NCBI GenBank assembly: GCA_963920705.1
Contig: OY987231.1
Location: 15,973,024-16,037,023, forward strand
Direction of reading: 5' to 3'
Source of the DNA: Odiellus spinosus
Lineage: Eukaryota > Arthropoda > Arachnida > Opiliones > Phalangiidae
DNA: 64,000 bases
The notes below the pieces were generated by a model that saw nothing but the letters and a program-made list of their open reading frames with translations, did not search any database and was not told the origin of the DNA. Of this stretch, positions 36,826-47,946 are shown one piece after another; position 1 is the stretch's first letter, and each line of letters opens with the position of its first letter. The translations under genes were made by a program, and so were the position numbers.

Positions 36826-37980
36826 GTTAAAAGCTATTCTCAATATTAAACTCCTCTAAGCAAAAATGTTCTTCTTAAAGGGAGTACGAATTGATTTTCA
36901 GAACAAAACCTAAAGATATTTTGCAGAAACACAAATCATTCGACCAAACATCGGGAATAAAATTTAAAACTCCGCTAAGCTTAACTGTTTCCTTCTTAAA
37001 TCGAGTATGAATTCTAAAACCGGAAATTTTTATCGGATATGATAAAATCATCAGGGACAGCACAGGTTAATTTTTCACTTAATTAAAAGAACATTTTGGC
37101 CTAATCAAATCAAATTAAAATTGATAGAATTTTCCATTTCATTCCCCCTTGAAGTACGCGAGAATGGTTGGTTATCTGCAAAACCGTGGTACGGGAATGG
37201 GGTGAAGGGGTATATATATATACAGTCTGGTCTAATCATTTAATTATCCTTACGCCATTCGCGAAGTAATTTAGAGTCAATCCCTGGCTCTATATATAGG
37301 GACGCGCCGGGTCCTTACGTATTTATAGGGGTCCCAAAACGGGCCAAAATACGTTACGCTCATATCGCGGGAACATTACTGATGATTACGAAGAGAGTAT
37401 TTATACGCCGCGCGAAGGGGTGGGGAATGGCGATTCCATGATAAATCAGGAGAGACAGCTTATAGGGGTTTGTACAGTAGATAGCTAGCGAAAAGCGGTT
37501 ATATAAAAGGCCCTTTACGTAATATTTATACAGCCCAACTCGACGCTCTATATATATAGAAGTATACCAAGGTATTACCGCTGTACATTTTCGGGATTTT
37601 AATAATCCGAGATGTGATGTCATCAAATTCCTGCTACGAACAGCAGGGAAAAGAGGGACATGTTTTTCAAGGTTTTAATCGAATTGATGGAACACACTAT
37701 AGATATAATGCGGGTCGTCATAAGCCCGAGATACTTAACACGATGCTTTTAAAGTTATCAAATAATTTGCATTTTGGTTTAATATAATAAAAGATAGCCG
37801 ATTTCAAAAACAGATAACACCGGAAGTCATCGATAAAGTGAATATATAAGTTTCGAAAGCCGCAAGAAGACACCAGTATCGGCCCCATAGTTCTTAATAT
37901 TCTTAGAGACATAGTTAGTGGTTTTGTTATAGGGTTTTCACTAAAAATTAAGGGGTTATGTATCTAAATTTATGAGTGTT
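36826..37980. other. No gene recognised
   Basis: AT-rich DNA with a TA microsatellite near 37211-37221. Minus-strand frames at 36875-37063, 37360-37626 and 37718-37912 have no identity. Confidence 0.5.
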
Positions 37981-38718
37981 ACATTATTGGCATAAAAATA
38001 ACATTTTTGGCAGAAAAATAAAACTATTGGCAGAAAAATAAGAATTATTGGCAGAAAAATAAAATTATTGGCAGAAAAATAAAATTATGGGCAGAAAAAT
38101 AAAATTATTGGCAGAAAAATAAAATTATTGGCAGAAAAATAAAAAATTTTGGCAGAAAAATAAGAATTATTGGCAGAAAAATAAGAATTATTGGCAGAAA
38201 AATAAAATTATTGGCAGAAAAATAAAATTATTGGCAGAAAAATAAAATTATTGGCAGAAAAATAAAATTATTGGCAGAAAAATAAAATTATTGGCAGAAA
38301 AATAAAATTATTGGCAGAAAAATAAAATTATTGGCAGAAAAATGAAATTATTGTACTGGCAGAAAAATAAAATTATTGGCAGAAAAATAAAATTATTGGC
38401 AGAAAAATATAATTATTGTCATAAAAATTATAATTATTGGCCTAAAAATATAATTATTGGCATAAAAATATAATCATTGGCATAAAAATAGATTATTGGC
38501 ATAAAAATAGATTATTGGCATAAAAATAGATTATTGGCATAAAAATAGAATTATTGGCATAAAAATTATAATTATTGGCATAAAAATTATAATTGTTGGC
38601 ATAAAAATTATAATTATTGGCATAAAAATTATAATTATTGACATAAAAATAGAATTTATGGCATAAAAATTATAATTATTGGCATAAAAATTATAATTAT
38701 TGGCATAAAAAGATAATT
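37981..38718. repeat. Minisatellite, 20-21 bp unit, about 36 copies in two blocks
   Basis: The left block (to about 38410) is built on ATTATTGGCAGAAAAATAAA (20 bp). The right block (from about 38415) is built on ATTATTGGCATAAAAATTATA (21 bp), with shorter GGCATAAAAATAGATTATT units between. Only the outermost left unit also carries the GGCATAAAAATA form. No open frame of interest. Confidence 0.95.
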
Positions 38719-39424
38719 AGAACATTCAAACCGATTTCGAAGTCTTTAGTATAAACTTAGCTTTGGTGATTTTATGATTTCAAGCAAGACCCTGTATTTT
38801 TAAAAATAATTGATTTTTAGAGGAACTAAGATTACATTTTTCCTATATGAGAATTTATAAGAATCGGGCACCCTGCGGCCATTATTTGGATAAGTTTAAT
38901 GGCGCCTACAAATCACGTTAAAATATAGAAAAGGGGTTCGTATATAGTGTTGGTGGATTGGGAAAGAGCGCGTTAACGTTACATACTGGAAAATAATAAT
39001 CAGCAGTTCGGGCTAAATTGAGTATTTCGAAACTTGTTTAACAAGCGTGGCTACATCGATAATGCGAAAATTTTTCATATCTTTTCGTATTAATATCCGA
39101 AACAAAGAGAGGGTGTGGGATGTGGGGGGCTGCGTGTTTTACAAGCCCGTAACAGACTCATTAAGCCTAACAAATGACTGAACATCCATAAACGTGTTAC
39201 AAAATATGAACGAAAATCCATAAATTTAACAACGAAAATTTCGAAGGAACCCGCTAGAGTTTAGTTTACTCGGTAAACAGTAATCTCTCACTTCTTTTTT
39301 GGTACTAACACGTACCACCCTTCATCTGCAGTGTTACAATTAATACAAACAGTTGGGTTAGATATATAAATTTGTCTAAAATAATGTTGTAACCTGAAAT
39401 CTATCAAAAGTCTGTCACTTTATA
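38719..39424. other. No gene recognised
   Basis: Unique AT-rich DNA between the minisatellite and a family C element. Confidence 0.5.
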
Positions 39425-39699
39425 TAGTCCTGGTCGATTTGCCGGAAATGGGCGCTTGTCTCATAGCCGCGTCGCCATCTTTTTGTAGTAACAGGCTGCC
39501 AGACTATTTCTAATTTTATTTCCCACAAACCAAATTCAAGTTGTTACTCTGTCGCTCTCCACTAGAACAGATCACTATAGAGCAGACGAAAATTTCACAC
39601 TACAAAAAGATGGCGGACGATCACGTGACAAAAGTTTTACCGCGCCAAAATTTTCGCGAGGGTCTCTAGACTTCCGGTTTTGGAAATCGACCAGGACTA
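39425..39699. mobile_element. MITE family C, copy 2 (TA-flanked)
   Basis: Element 39427-39697 (271 bp), reverse orientation relative to 5458-5736. Ends GTCCTGGTCGATTT / AAATCGACCAGGAC flanked by TA on both sides. Arms match copy 1 closely; the centre (around 39545-39590) is different and lacks the nested hairpin of copy 1. Non-coding. Confidence 0.8.
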
Positions 39700-40487
39700 T
39701 TCCATTAGAGTAAACAACGCCCCGTTGACGTATGAGGTATTTGTGTTAACGATAACTTTCAATTGAATGGTAGAATTAAATTTATGGATTTAGTACTTTC
39801 ACGAAAGAGACGGCGCGAAATTAAATTAAATTATATTAAAAATTTATTTTGAATCATTTTTCGGAAATGTTATTCTTGAAATATCGACTAATTGTAATTT
39901 TGAAATCGTGCGAAATTAAACATTTCTTCAAATATAAATTGTGTATTTCTTATAAAAATAAATTATGTTTAATTTGATGTCAATAATTAATAAATATTTT
40001 TAAACAGTAAAAATAAAACGTCATATATTCAAGTCTACTAGCTGATGTAGAATTGGCAAAATGAGAAAAGTTAAGCTAGGTAGTCGAATCAATATTTTAG
40101 CTCTTACATTAATATAATTTCTAACTCTCGAAACACCCTTCTAATGTAAGTCAAATCGAAAAACGAGTTAAGTATATATGTAAGAACAGTCGAACATATA
40201 CATAAATTCTACGAAACGAAAATGACCAGATACATTTTCGAATTTGACGTTATACAACAATTTCATTCTTCCGAATGTCGGACGAGTAACTCCCTCCTCT
40301 CAGATAATATTTTTAAGCCTTAATATACATTAAAGTATCGGTGACAAAGACTTTTCTCCTATACGCAGAGTGCATTATATATGTACGAATTACCATTTAG
40401 GGCTCAAAAATTATCATAACCTTGGAGTTTGTAAATTATGCGGTTATTTACCGTCAGTAATCAATCCCTAAAAATTCCATTGTTTAT
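39700..40487. other. No gene recognised
   Basis: AT-rich unique DNA without a frame of interest. Confidence 0.5.
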
Positions 40488-40822
40488 ATTTCATCAGAAG
40501 CCGATGAAACCCTCCTTTGAAGTCTATTACTCCCGGGTCTTGTCTACCCCTCTCTGTATGGGTTATTCTTAAAAGGCGCGATTCGTACGCCTCCTAACGG
40601 TAGATGTTTTCGGAGCGGGAGCTCGTCGAGCGAATATCTCTAGCAAAAAACGTCGTCGTTTGTGGAGAGAGAGAATTTCCAATTTTCCGTAGACAGGGGG
40701 GGATGAAGTAGGACCCCTTCTAACTCGTAAAATTGGGAATTTTACCCATACAGAGAGGAGCGCTATATGGAACATTGGAGTAGTAGACTTCAAAGGAGGG
40801 TTTCATCGGCTTCTGATTTCAT
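40488..40822. mobile_element. MITE family B, copy 2, with 7-bp target duplication
   Basis: Element 40495-40815 (321 bp) begins CAGAAGCCGATGAAACCCTC and ends with its complement. ATTTCAT occurs directly before (40488-40494) and directly after (40816-40822), a 7-bp duplication; one more base (C) could be shared depending on where the end is drawn. It matches the copy at 15.9 kb in reverse orientation. The CAG...CTG ends would suit a hAT-like or P-like element. No transposase. Confidence 0.88.
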
Positions 40823-41561
40823 CAAATATCACGTCACGCACGCTTCAAATATCATCTTAGCCATAGAAACGACCACCCCCGCCATACAAAACTATATTAG
40901 AAATGGAAAAAAAAACAAGCAAAGCATCGGAGTCACCGACTTCTCAGGGTCCGGGAGGTGTGACTGGTAAAAAAGAATATCTCTCGAGTCCGTTACGACG
41001 GGAGTTACAAGCGATTCTCTTCTGGCGGACTTGATTGCCCTGTAATTTGCTTAGCCCCCGAACAGGCAAGCTATATAGATTTCTTGGATCCGGTATATAT
41101 ATACGACTAAATAGAATCGCGCTGAAATTGACTCGAGTACAAGGGATGACAGTTAAGACTTAGAATGGAAATACACCTTAATGACGATTCTCCCGATTCT
41201 ACTCTAGTAAAAACCCACCACCACTCATGAAGAGTCAAAAACTTTTATATGGTTGACATTTTAGTCTTAAAACCCAAGAATGTAATAAATAATTATTAAA
41301 TCTAATAAATTACATTAAAAAAAAAATAACTTAGGCTGCGGTTTCAATTAAGAACTTAACTTCGGCAGCGAAAACAAGTCGTCACGTTGCGTAACTAACG
41401 TGGCCCCAAGGACTATCGGGTTTTTCAAGTAACCGTTACTTTCGCTAAAATCATTCAACGCGATAGGATTCAAAAGCCAATCAGATGTTTCGACTTGATG
41501 TCGCCAGCTCCACGATGGGTTACTTAATTTGGGGATAGGCTATACGGAGAGACGGGTTTTC
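40823..41561. other. No gene recognised
   Basis: CpG-containing unique DNA at 40.9-41.1 kb, then AT-rich DNA. Confidence 0.5.
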
Positions 41562-41766
41562 TTAAAAGGAGAATGCAACCTAACAACAAGTGATTTTTTA
41601 TCGATTCCTTATCGTTTAAATATGCCTAATCCACCATTAAAAAAATTTACAAACAAATATTAAACTAGAAATAAATTTAAAACTTTAATTCATGGCGATC
41701 CTGAATCAATATGGGAGTTAAGGTGATCTCCATGAAACCAGCTAAGCCTATTTTCCAGGCAATACA
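41562..41766. mobile_element. Foldback MITE family A, deleted copy
   Basis: After TTAA (41562-41565) it starts AAGGAGAATGCAACCTAAC and follows the left arm of the 7.6 kb copy through TTAAACTAGAAATAAATTTA. The middle is collapsed to about 50 bp, and only the inner part of the right arm (AGCTAAGCCTATTTTCCAGG) remains, so the right end is missing. Confidence 0.8.
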
Positions 41767-42250
41767 AAATTGATTCGATAATGATATCTAACATTGCTAA
41801 TATCTTTGCACTTTACGTGATGACTTGGTAATGATTTTTTCCTCGTTTTTTTCCTAGAGCACCCATGTAATTTTATCACACTTATATTCCCATACAACTA
41901 GTATTGTTCCGTAAAAAAACGCGTTAACGTGTTGTACATTATTTGTACGATCCCATTGATAATGGTTTTTGATAACAGAAGGCAAAATGACCGCGAACCA
42001 AACTCGTATATTTATTTATACCAGCTTGATATGACAAAGAATTAGGATTCTCAAAGGTTTTCATTGTTCGAACCACCGAGTACATTAACAATGATAAGTG
42101 ATCAAGGAAGCATCTCTGAAATGTGTCGAGTAATTTGCACCCCCGTCCTACTACCTTCATTTCGATAAATTTTTTGTGCAAATACTCTCAAACGTCAAGG
42201 AAGTTTAGATGTATGTCTGTCCATTTCAAAAAAGGAACTAAAAAAAGTCT
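41767..42250. other. No gene recognised
   Basis: The minus-strand frame at 41939-42181 (80 codons) and the plus-strand frame at 42123-42305 overlap, and the latter runs into a transposon end. Neither is supported. Confidence 0.45.
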
Positions 42251-42505
42251 ATCACAAACAGGGACGGAAATAAGAAATTTTTCTTATGGGACAAATGTCC
42301 AGTAACCCCCTTTTAAAATTCAAAAGTTATCGAACATTTAACAAAATTACCGGACAATGCTACATTTCCTGTATTGAAAAGTAGTTTTTTTTATCGGACA
42401 TTTGTCCAGTGACCCCCTCTTAATAATAAAAAGTTATCGGACATTTGGAAAATTTATCGGACAAATGATCAGTGACTTGTGCTTATTTCCGTCCCTGATC
42501 ACAAA
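42251..42505. mobile_element. hAT-like MITE with 8-bp target duplication (family K)
   Basis: Element 42259-42497 (239 bp) has perfect 16-bp inverted ends CAGGGACGGAAATAAG / CTTATTTCCGTCCCTG. ATCACAAA flanks it on both sides (42251-42258 and 42498-42505), the 8-bp duplication typical of hAT insertion, and the CAGGG start also fits hAT. The interior repeats GGACAAATGTCCAGTAACCC three times in variants, each with the palindrome GGACA(A/T)(A/T)TGTCC in its best-kept form. Too short for a transposase. Confidence 0.92.
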
Positions 42506-43843
42506 CATAATTATGATGTATTCTTATCTATAATTAGTTATTATTTGTGTGGCATAATCTTATACGTTACATCTTAAAATTACTGAAATAACTCTTAGTT
42601 AAGTGCTCGGAATCGTATAACCATTATCTTCCGTTATATTTTTTTCAGATATTTTATTTTCGTAACAATTCGTAAATTCAGATAAAAGTTAATTGGGTAG
42701 TGATTATCCGAAGATTCACGTTTGAAGCTTCATCTATTAAGAAGCTACTCCAATTAAAATTTATGGCATTGGATTAGAAAATTCACATTCTTAGAATTAG
42801 TCTAAAATAAAATATATTTCAAATTGAAAAAAAAAAAAAAATAAAAAAATAAAACAGTAAAACCAAGTTTATATTTTTGTATTTTTTTTTTTTTAATCAA
42901 AAACGGATAATATCTGAATTTAATTCAGTAGATCTATCCAATTAATAAAAGTTATACAAATTCCGAGCACTAGATTTCTAGAGAGTATCCCTTTAAACAA
43001 TGCTGGCGAAGGAGCATTATGTAACATGAAGGTACAACTTGTTCGTCGTGATGTTCAGTATCGAGGGAGTTCGCCAAAAGGAAAATTACAAGCGTCAAAA
43101 AAAAGTGTTATTTTTTTTTTGGATGGTGTCTGCGAAGCGGGGGTGTTGAGGCCGCGCGTATTCTTTGTAGTTGATAGAGGCGGGATTTTCGAGAAACACA
43201 AAAGAAAAGAAACGAGAGTAATGCTGGGAAAACTATCCTATACCTATATAGTAACTAGCGCTTTTTACGGGCGCCTGAGATCCCCCGAAGACGTAATTCG
43301 GGGTTTGGACCCCTCATTAGATCTTCAAAGAAGCAAACATTCCCAAATGGACTATAGCCCGCCAAAATTCTAAAGAATCAGCGATGCTATATTTTTATAT
43401 TTCGCATCTATACTCTTGTTCAAGGGAAGTTGGCATAAACTACCTTGTTCTCTATGAGGTTCATCATTATTTATCGATACGAATCATCTTTTCAAACTAA
43501 ACCAATTCATCTTGAACAAAAGTATAGATCTGAATAAAATAACAAATCAAACCAGGGAAAATATAGTTCTAAAATAACACGTTTGCTAATAATATTTAGT
43601 TCATTAACCTAAAGATTTTGGAGCAATGCTTTAACGTTCGAAAAGCATTTTTTTCACTATATTTCGGGTCAAGAGGACCAAAAATCGGGTGAATTTCAAT
43701 GATTTTGAAAAGTTCTGTCATTTTTGTTCGTCAAAAGTGCACATAAAAATGAATTATGTTACTAAAAAAATGATTTTTGAGTTTGTTTAAATACTTTGAA
43801 TGTATTTTTCCGACTAACTAATAGTTCACGCACTATGATCTAC
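42506..43843. other. AT-rich DNA with a 115-codon frame, unassigned
   Basis: Homopolymer cluster at 42829-42896. The plus-strand frame at 43026-43373 begins with an ATG and encodes 115 lysine/arginine-rich residues with no domain I recognise; probably chance. Confidence 0.4.
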
Positions 43844-44275
43844 ATTACTTCAGAGGTATATAATAACCCCCTTCGGGGGGAAGTATGAAAGCCCCTATAC
43901 TACCAATGCTAAAAATCACAAACAACAAGAGCCCGCTGCTGACTATCTAGGCCACTAGCTCGCGCTGGACTTCTCAATGTCGCTACTCTAGTAAATGGTC
44001 TTTGTATAAACAAGACGGCTCGATTTGTGTTTAGAACTTCCTGTCTCAGGAGTCAGTCTGTCTGTTAAAATGGAGTCGAAGGTTGACTTCAGCTCGCAAG
44101 TTCCGGAAGTGTGCGTAGGGAAAATTTAGTGAGGTTCAAAATGGTGTAACTATTTTTTGGGAGTAAAGCGGTGTGTCGATCCGCCGCGATTTACGCCGGG
44201 CACTTGTTGTTCGTCGATTTTGCCTACCTTTCATACTTCCCCCCGAAGGGGGTTATTATATACCTCTGATTACTT
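43844..44275. mobile_element. MITE family E, 41-bp perfect TIR and 7-bp target duplication
   Basis: Element 43851-44268 (418 bp). Both ends are identical in inverted orientation for 41 bases, starting CAGAGGTATATAATAACCCC and containing the self-complementary CCCCCTTCGGGGGG, so each TIR can also fold on itself. ATTACTT flanks both sides (43844-43850, 44269-44275). The interior (TGACTTCAGCTCGCAAGTTC and so on) is non-coding. The perfect TIR and duplication suggest recent insertion. No second copy in the window. Confidence 0.93.
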
Positions 44276-45459
44276 GAAATATAGAAGAACCCTTCAGCGA
44301 AAGGTATTTACGATTAAGTGTACGCGTTTCAACCTTATGTAACCCCGAGGAAAAAACCTCTTTAACCCCTCTTATTATGTATAGTCATAGTTAAATCCAT
44401 CTTGAACAGAAAATTTTTAAATCTAATCTGATTAAATACTTCTTAGTATTCTGGTTTTCATTTAGAGACCTATTTTTCACAACAAACAAACCGCTAAAAA
44501 TTACACCCTATAGAATTAATAACCATAAAATGTTTCCAGAGAATTTCAGTTCAGACACGATGATCGCACACTCCCTAAGAAATCATACTAGGAATCTACT
44601 TGTAAGGAGCTAAAGCGCCTATATACAACAAGCAACTACGCAATCTTCATTCTTTTTTCTTATTTACATTGCTTTTGTTGGCGTTTAAAAAAAAAAAAAC
44701 GATACCATCTTTTATATACTTAAACACATACCCAACACTCGGGAAAGAAAAGATTGGTTTTTCTAAAACCTTTCTGTATAAATACGCCTCCCATACCTTT
44801 GCCAAAACCAGTAACAACATTACGTACGTTGTCAAAAATCCCTGGAAAACAATATTTTCTGGTTGTAAGTAAGGTTGACGTTGTATTTCTCGTTGTGTAC
44901 ATTCTATTTTAGCGTGGGTGTAACGTGTACGACAAGGCAACTTTAAAGAAACTGGGGCGATACGCGAGTTGTATAATTTGTATAAGCAAATACCGCGCGT
45001 TTCAAGTTCTCTAACATTATTATAAAGACGAAGAAAAAAAAATACTCATACTTCGTGATTATAGGGCCGCAGTCGCCGATGAAACCCGAAAATACCAAAT
45101 TAAAGTGACAGCGCAGACTCGGTCTAGAGTGAAACCTCTAAAGAATGAAATTTGTTCCGCTTGATACGCGACCAACTTGACAATCCCCCCATCGACATTC
45201 TAAATAACATTCGAAAAACTTTGTTTGAACAAAGTTAACACGATATTTTTTTATTTATTCCCTATGTAGTATTTGGTTTTTATGACATTGAAAATAAAAG
45301 AATCAACCAAGCGTTTCCGATCCTCCAAGAAATGACAAATTTTTCACTTTCAATCTTTAATCGAAGACTGATGGATTCACAAATTCAATATCAAAGGATT
45401 TCTTCAAACAAGATGGATATACCCGATTAATATTCAATGATATCTAGTGTTAAAATAGA
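44276..45459. other. No gene recognised
   Basis: Frames at 44647-44940 (minus), 44669-44872 (plus) and 44720-44902 (minus) cover the same DNA in opposite directions; none has identity. Confidence 0.45.
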
Positions 45460-45801
45460 TTAAACAAGGTTGCCACAGTTTTTTCGGATTCAAATTCCCT
45501 GGGTTTTCCCGGACCTTTTCCAATGCTTTTCCTTGACCGTTTCAGCTAATACTATCCAATTTTTAACCTTTAATTTTTTATATTATTTTGCAATTGCGTT
45601 CTCCAAACTTTTTGCATGCATATCTTTGTTCTAATCTATACGACTGACACGGTCAGCTTCAAATCTTTTCCGCAGATAATTATTGTTATTTCTTGGCTTC
45701 TTGAAAGATCTTTAAATTCCCTGACTTTTCAAAATATCTTAAAATTCCATGACTTTTCCCTGTTTTCCCTGTTTTCACTGACCAGTGGCAACCCTGTTAA
45801 A
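45460..45801. mobile_element. TIR element flanked by TTAAA (family L)
   Basis: Element 45465-45796 (332 bp) has ends CAAGGTTGCCAC and, at the right, the complement of CAGGGTTGCCACTGGTCAGT. TTAAA stands directly on both sides. The subterminal parts are rich in TTTTCCCTG(T/A) words repeated in both arms. Superfamily undecided; the 5-bp flank could also be read as TTAA plus one base. Confidence 0.8.
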
Positions 45802-45861
45802 TAGTGAATTTATTTATGCTAACACAAATACGCAATTTGATACAATTTAGCCTTTGTACGA

Positions 45862-46190
45862 ACATTGATGGATCAGCGACCAATAAGCAAAGGCCCGTCG
45901 TTAAGACTTTCAATAACATTCGTTTGGTCGATGACCCTTCCATGAATCCAGCTAAGCCTTTTTCCAGGGTAAGTTTTAAATTTATTTCTGATTATTTTAT
46001 CTTTATTCATAACTTAAAATTTTTCGAGGAAAGTCTATGATAAATCCAATGTAATCGCGAATAATTTTCCGATTATTTTTTATGATTAAATGATAGTTGT
46101 GGATTATTTTGTCCAAACCCCGATCTCTATTATTTCTAGTTGAATATTTGTTTCTAATTTTTTTAGTGGTGTATTAAACAATTGTTAGGT
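45862..46190. mobile_element. Foldback MITE family A, truncated copy with nested insertion
   Basis: From 45862 (ACATTGATGGATCAGCGACC) it follows the inner part and right arm of family A (CCAGCTAAGCC, CAGGGTAAGTTTTAAATTTA). At 45989 the match breaks and resumes at 46130 with TTATTTCTAGTTGAATATTTG. TTATTTCT is present on both sides of the interrupting 140 bp (45982-45989 and 46130-46137). Confidence 0.7.
45990..46129. mobile_element. 140-bp insertion inside family A, 8-bp direct repeats
   Basis: It interrupts a sequence that is continuous in the family A copies at 7.9 and 10.0 kb and is flanked by the direct repeat TTATTTCT. No terminal inverted repeats are evident, and the insert begins GATTATTTTATC. 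It may be a small non-autonomous element or filler DNA. Confidence 0.45.
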
Positions 46191-46938
46191 TTAATAAACT
46201 TGGATTAAACGACTAGCGTCCCAGAAGTCTATCAAATTGTAAATTATATCAAATTTATGCAATCATTATTGAAATCCATGGATAAATACTGACACCGAAA
46301 GAAAAAAATGTCACCTGGTCTCATTGAAATAGTTTCTATAGAAGAGAATTATATACGGGTTCCAAACTCAAATACAGGAAGGTAAAAAATCAGTTGTAAC
46401 GTCTCTATTGAAATTTCTTTAAACTCCTCAAATTCGGAGTTGTAAAAAAAAAAAAGAAGAAGAAAAACTCTCAAACACGAAGAAAGTTTTCATATCAACA
46501 AATAATACAATCGTTCCGCCAGTCTTGCCAAAAAATGAGAGATGGTGAAGAAGGGGTTCTTTCCATGACCAGTCAATGAATACGCCAAATATTTTGAATT
46601 CTACATAGAAACTTTCAGGTGTAGGAGGGTTGAGCCATTTTCAAATTAAAAGGAAAAGTCTTACAAAAACCGAAATAATTTAAAAAAATGAAAATTCATC
46701 GGTCTTATCAAACAAGAATAACCGTAGGAGTTTTGCCCTTCGAAAGTGGTTCAAAATCCTTGTAAAGATGTAGTCTAGCGTGTCCCAGTTGGGAGAAAAC
46801 AGAGTCGTTACATCGAGGCTTAAGAGATCTCAGGTGTCCCGACGCTGACTGGCGATCCCAATGAAAAGGTCAACACGTGCATCTGACCACCGTGAAGAAT
46901 TTCTCGAAAGCGTGAAAACGTTTATGGCTTCTTTATAA
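46191..46938. other. No gene recognised
   Basis: AT-rich DNA with an AAG-rich microsatellite at about 46445-46466. Confidence 0.5.
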
Positions 46939-47271
46939 CTCCGGTATATCCTTCGATCGAAGAAAGGAGAACGATATTTCTCAAATCGCGAACAGTTTGT
47001 TCAAGGCGGGGGTGTGGAAGCACAATCGAAAGATTATCAAGTTAGAAATAAGTCGAACAACGAATTGAAAAAGGCGAAAGGACCGGAAAAAGACACAATA
47101 CCGCCAAAAAAAAGGTGTTGGTTATACGAGGAATGTTACTATGTACAGACGAAGAAAAAAATATCATCCTTATACGATTTATTCAAGGATATTCAAAGGA
47201 GAAATGGATTGAAATGTTTAGTGGATGCTTGCATGGAAAACTTATACTCATATTCCACATTTAACTTATAA
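46939..47271 (+). CDS. Unassigned open frame, possible exon (low confidence)
   Basis: The frame is open for 110 codons between an upstream TAA and the TAA at about 47269. There is no early ATG (a GTG lies at 47014), so if genuine it would be an internal or terminal exon. The translation is highly charged in the middle (NKSNNELKKAKGPEKD) followed by a cysteine-bearing part (KRCWLYEECYYVQ ... GLKCLVDACMENLYSY). It is not a family I recognise. A second frame on the same strand follows 240 bp downstream. Codon choice is not distinctive, and the opposite strand has stops, which is mildly supportive. Confidence 0.18.
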   Translation, partial: LRYILRSKKGERYFSNREQFVQGGGVEAQSKDYQVRNKSNNELKKAKGPEKDTIPPKKRCWLYEECYYVQTKKKISSLYDLFKDIQRRNGLKCLVDACMENLYSYSTFNL

Positions 47272-47511
47272 AGATACTTATAAAAACCCAATGGACTTGT
47301 ATTTTAATAAAGGGATAATGAAGAAGACGTTATTAATACTCGCAAAAAGGTTTCTCATTAACTTTATACAATTAATTAAAAAAGTTAAAATTTTGGTTCC
47401 GCTAAAACTGGAGACGCACTAAAGAATGTTCGCGCAATTCACGGATTGGTCGTGCTTTAATAATTGGGCCTGGTATGGGTCGGTCATTGGCACGCGCGAT
47501 AAAAAGCATGC

Positions 47512-47946
47512 ATGAGTGAACTACAAAATATATTTTTAGAAAGTTCAAATACTATTCATTGGCATATTTACAATCTTATTATTTCTGACTCAAGAAGATT
47601 TTATTGTCGCCTAAAGGAAAATAATTTATGGCTTTTGGTTTATGGCAACATTTTGCAGATAGATAAAATAGAGCGAAGAAGACCCCTGATGGAGAAAGAA
47701 GATGGGTTACATCAAATCACTATGCCACCGATAAGAAAAAAATGTTTTGAACAATTTTTAAGAACTGTGACGAATCTTTTTCCAAACTTTTATAAATGGG
47801 CCACCAATATTGCTCAAATGAATCTGTTTCCAACGACTATTATAACAAGGGTGAAAAATTGGGTTTATGGCTTTACAGCTTTTACAATTCATTTACTATG
47901 CGAGAATAAACCATGTAAGCCCAATGAAATCAAGATCATTATTTAA
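47512..47946 (+). CDS. Unassigned 144-codon open frame (low confidence)
   Basis: An ATG at 47512 opens a 144-codon frame ending in TAA. It is one of the longest non-repetitive frames in the window. The translation has mixed composition with many W, F, N and K residues (for example MPPIRKKCFEQFLRTVTNLF and IITRVKNWVYGFTAFTIHLL). There is no signal peptide and no domain I can name. Together with the frame at 46939-47271 it may be a degenerate gene or two exons; no consensus GT...AG pair joining them in frame was established. It could equally be chance in AT-rich DNA. Confidence 0.2.
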   Translation: MSELQNIFLESSNTIHWHIYNLIISDSRRFYCRLKENNLWLLVYGNILQIDKIERRRPLMEKEDGLHQITMPPIRKKCFEQFLRTVTNLFPNFYKWATNIAQMNLFPTTIITRVKNWVYGFTAFTIHLLCENKPCKPNEIKIII

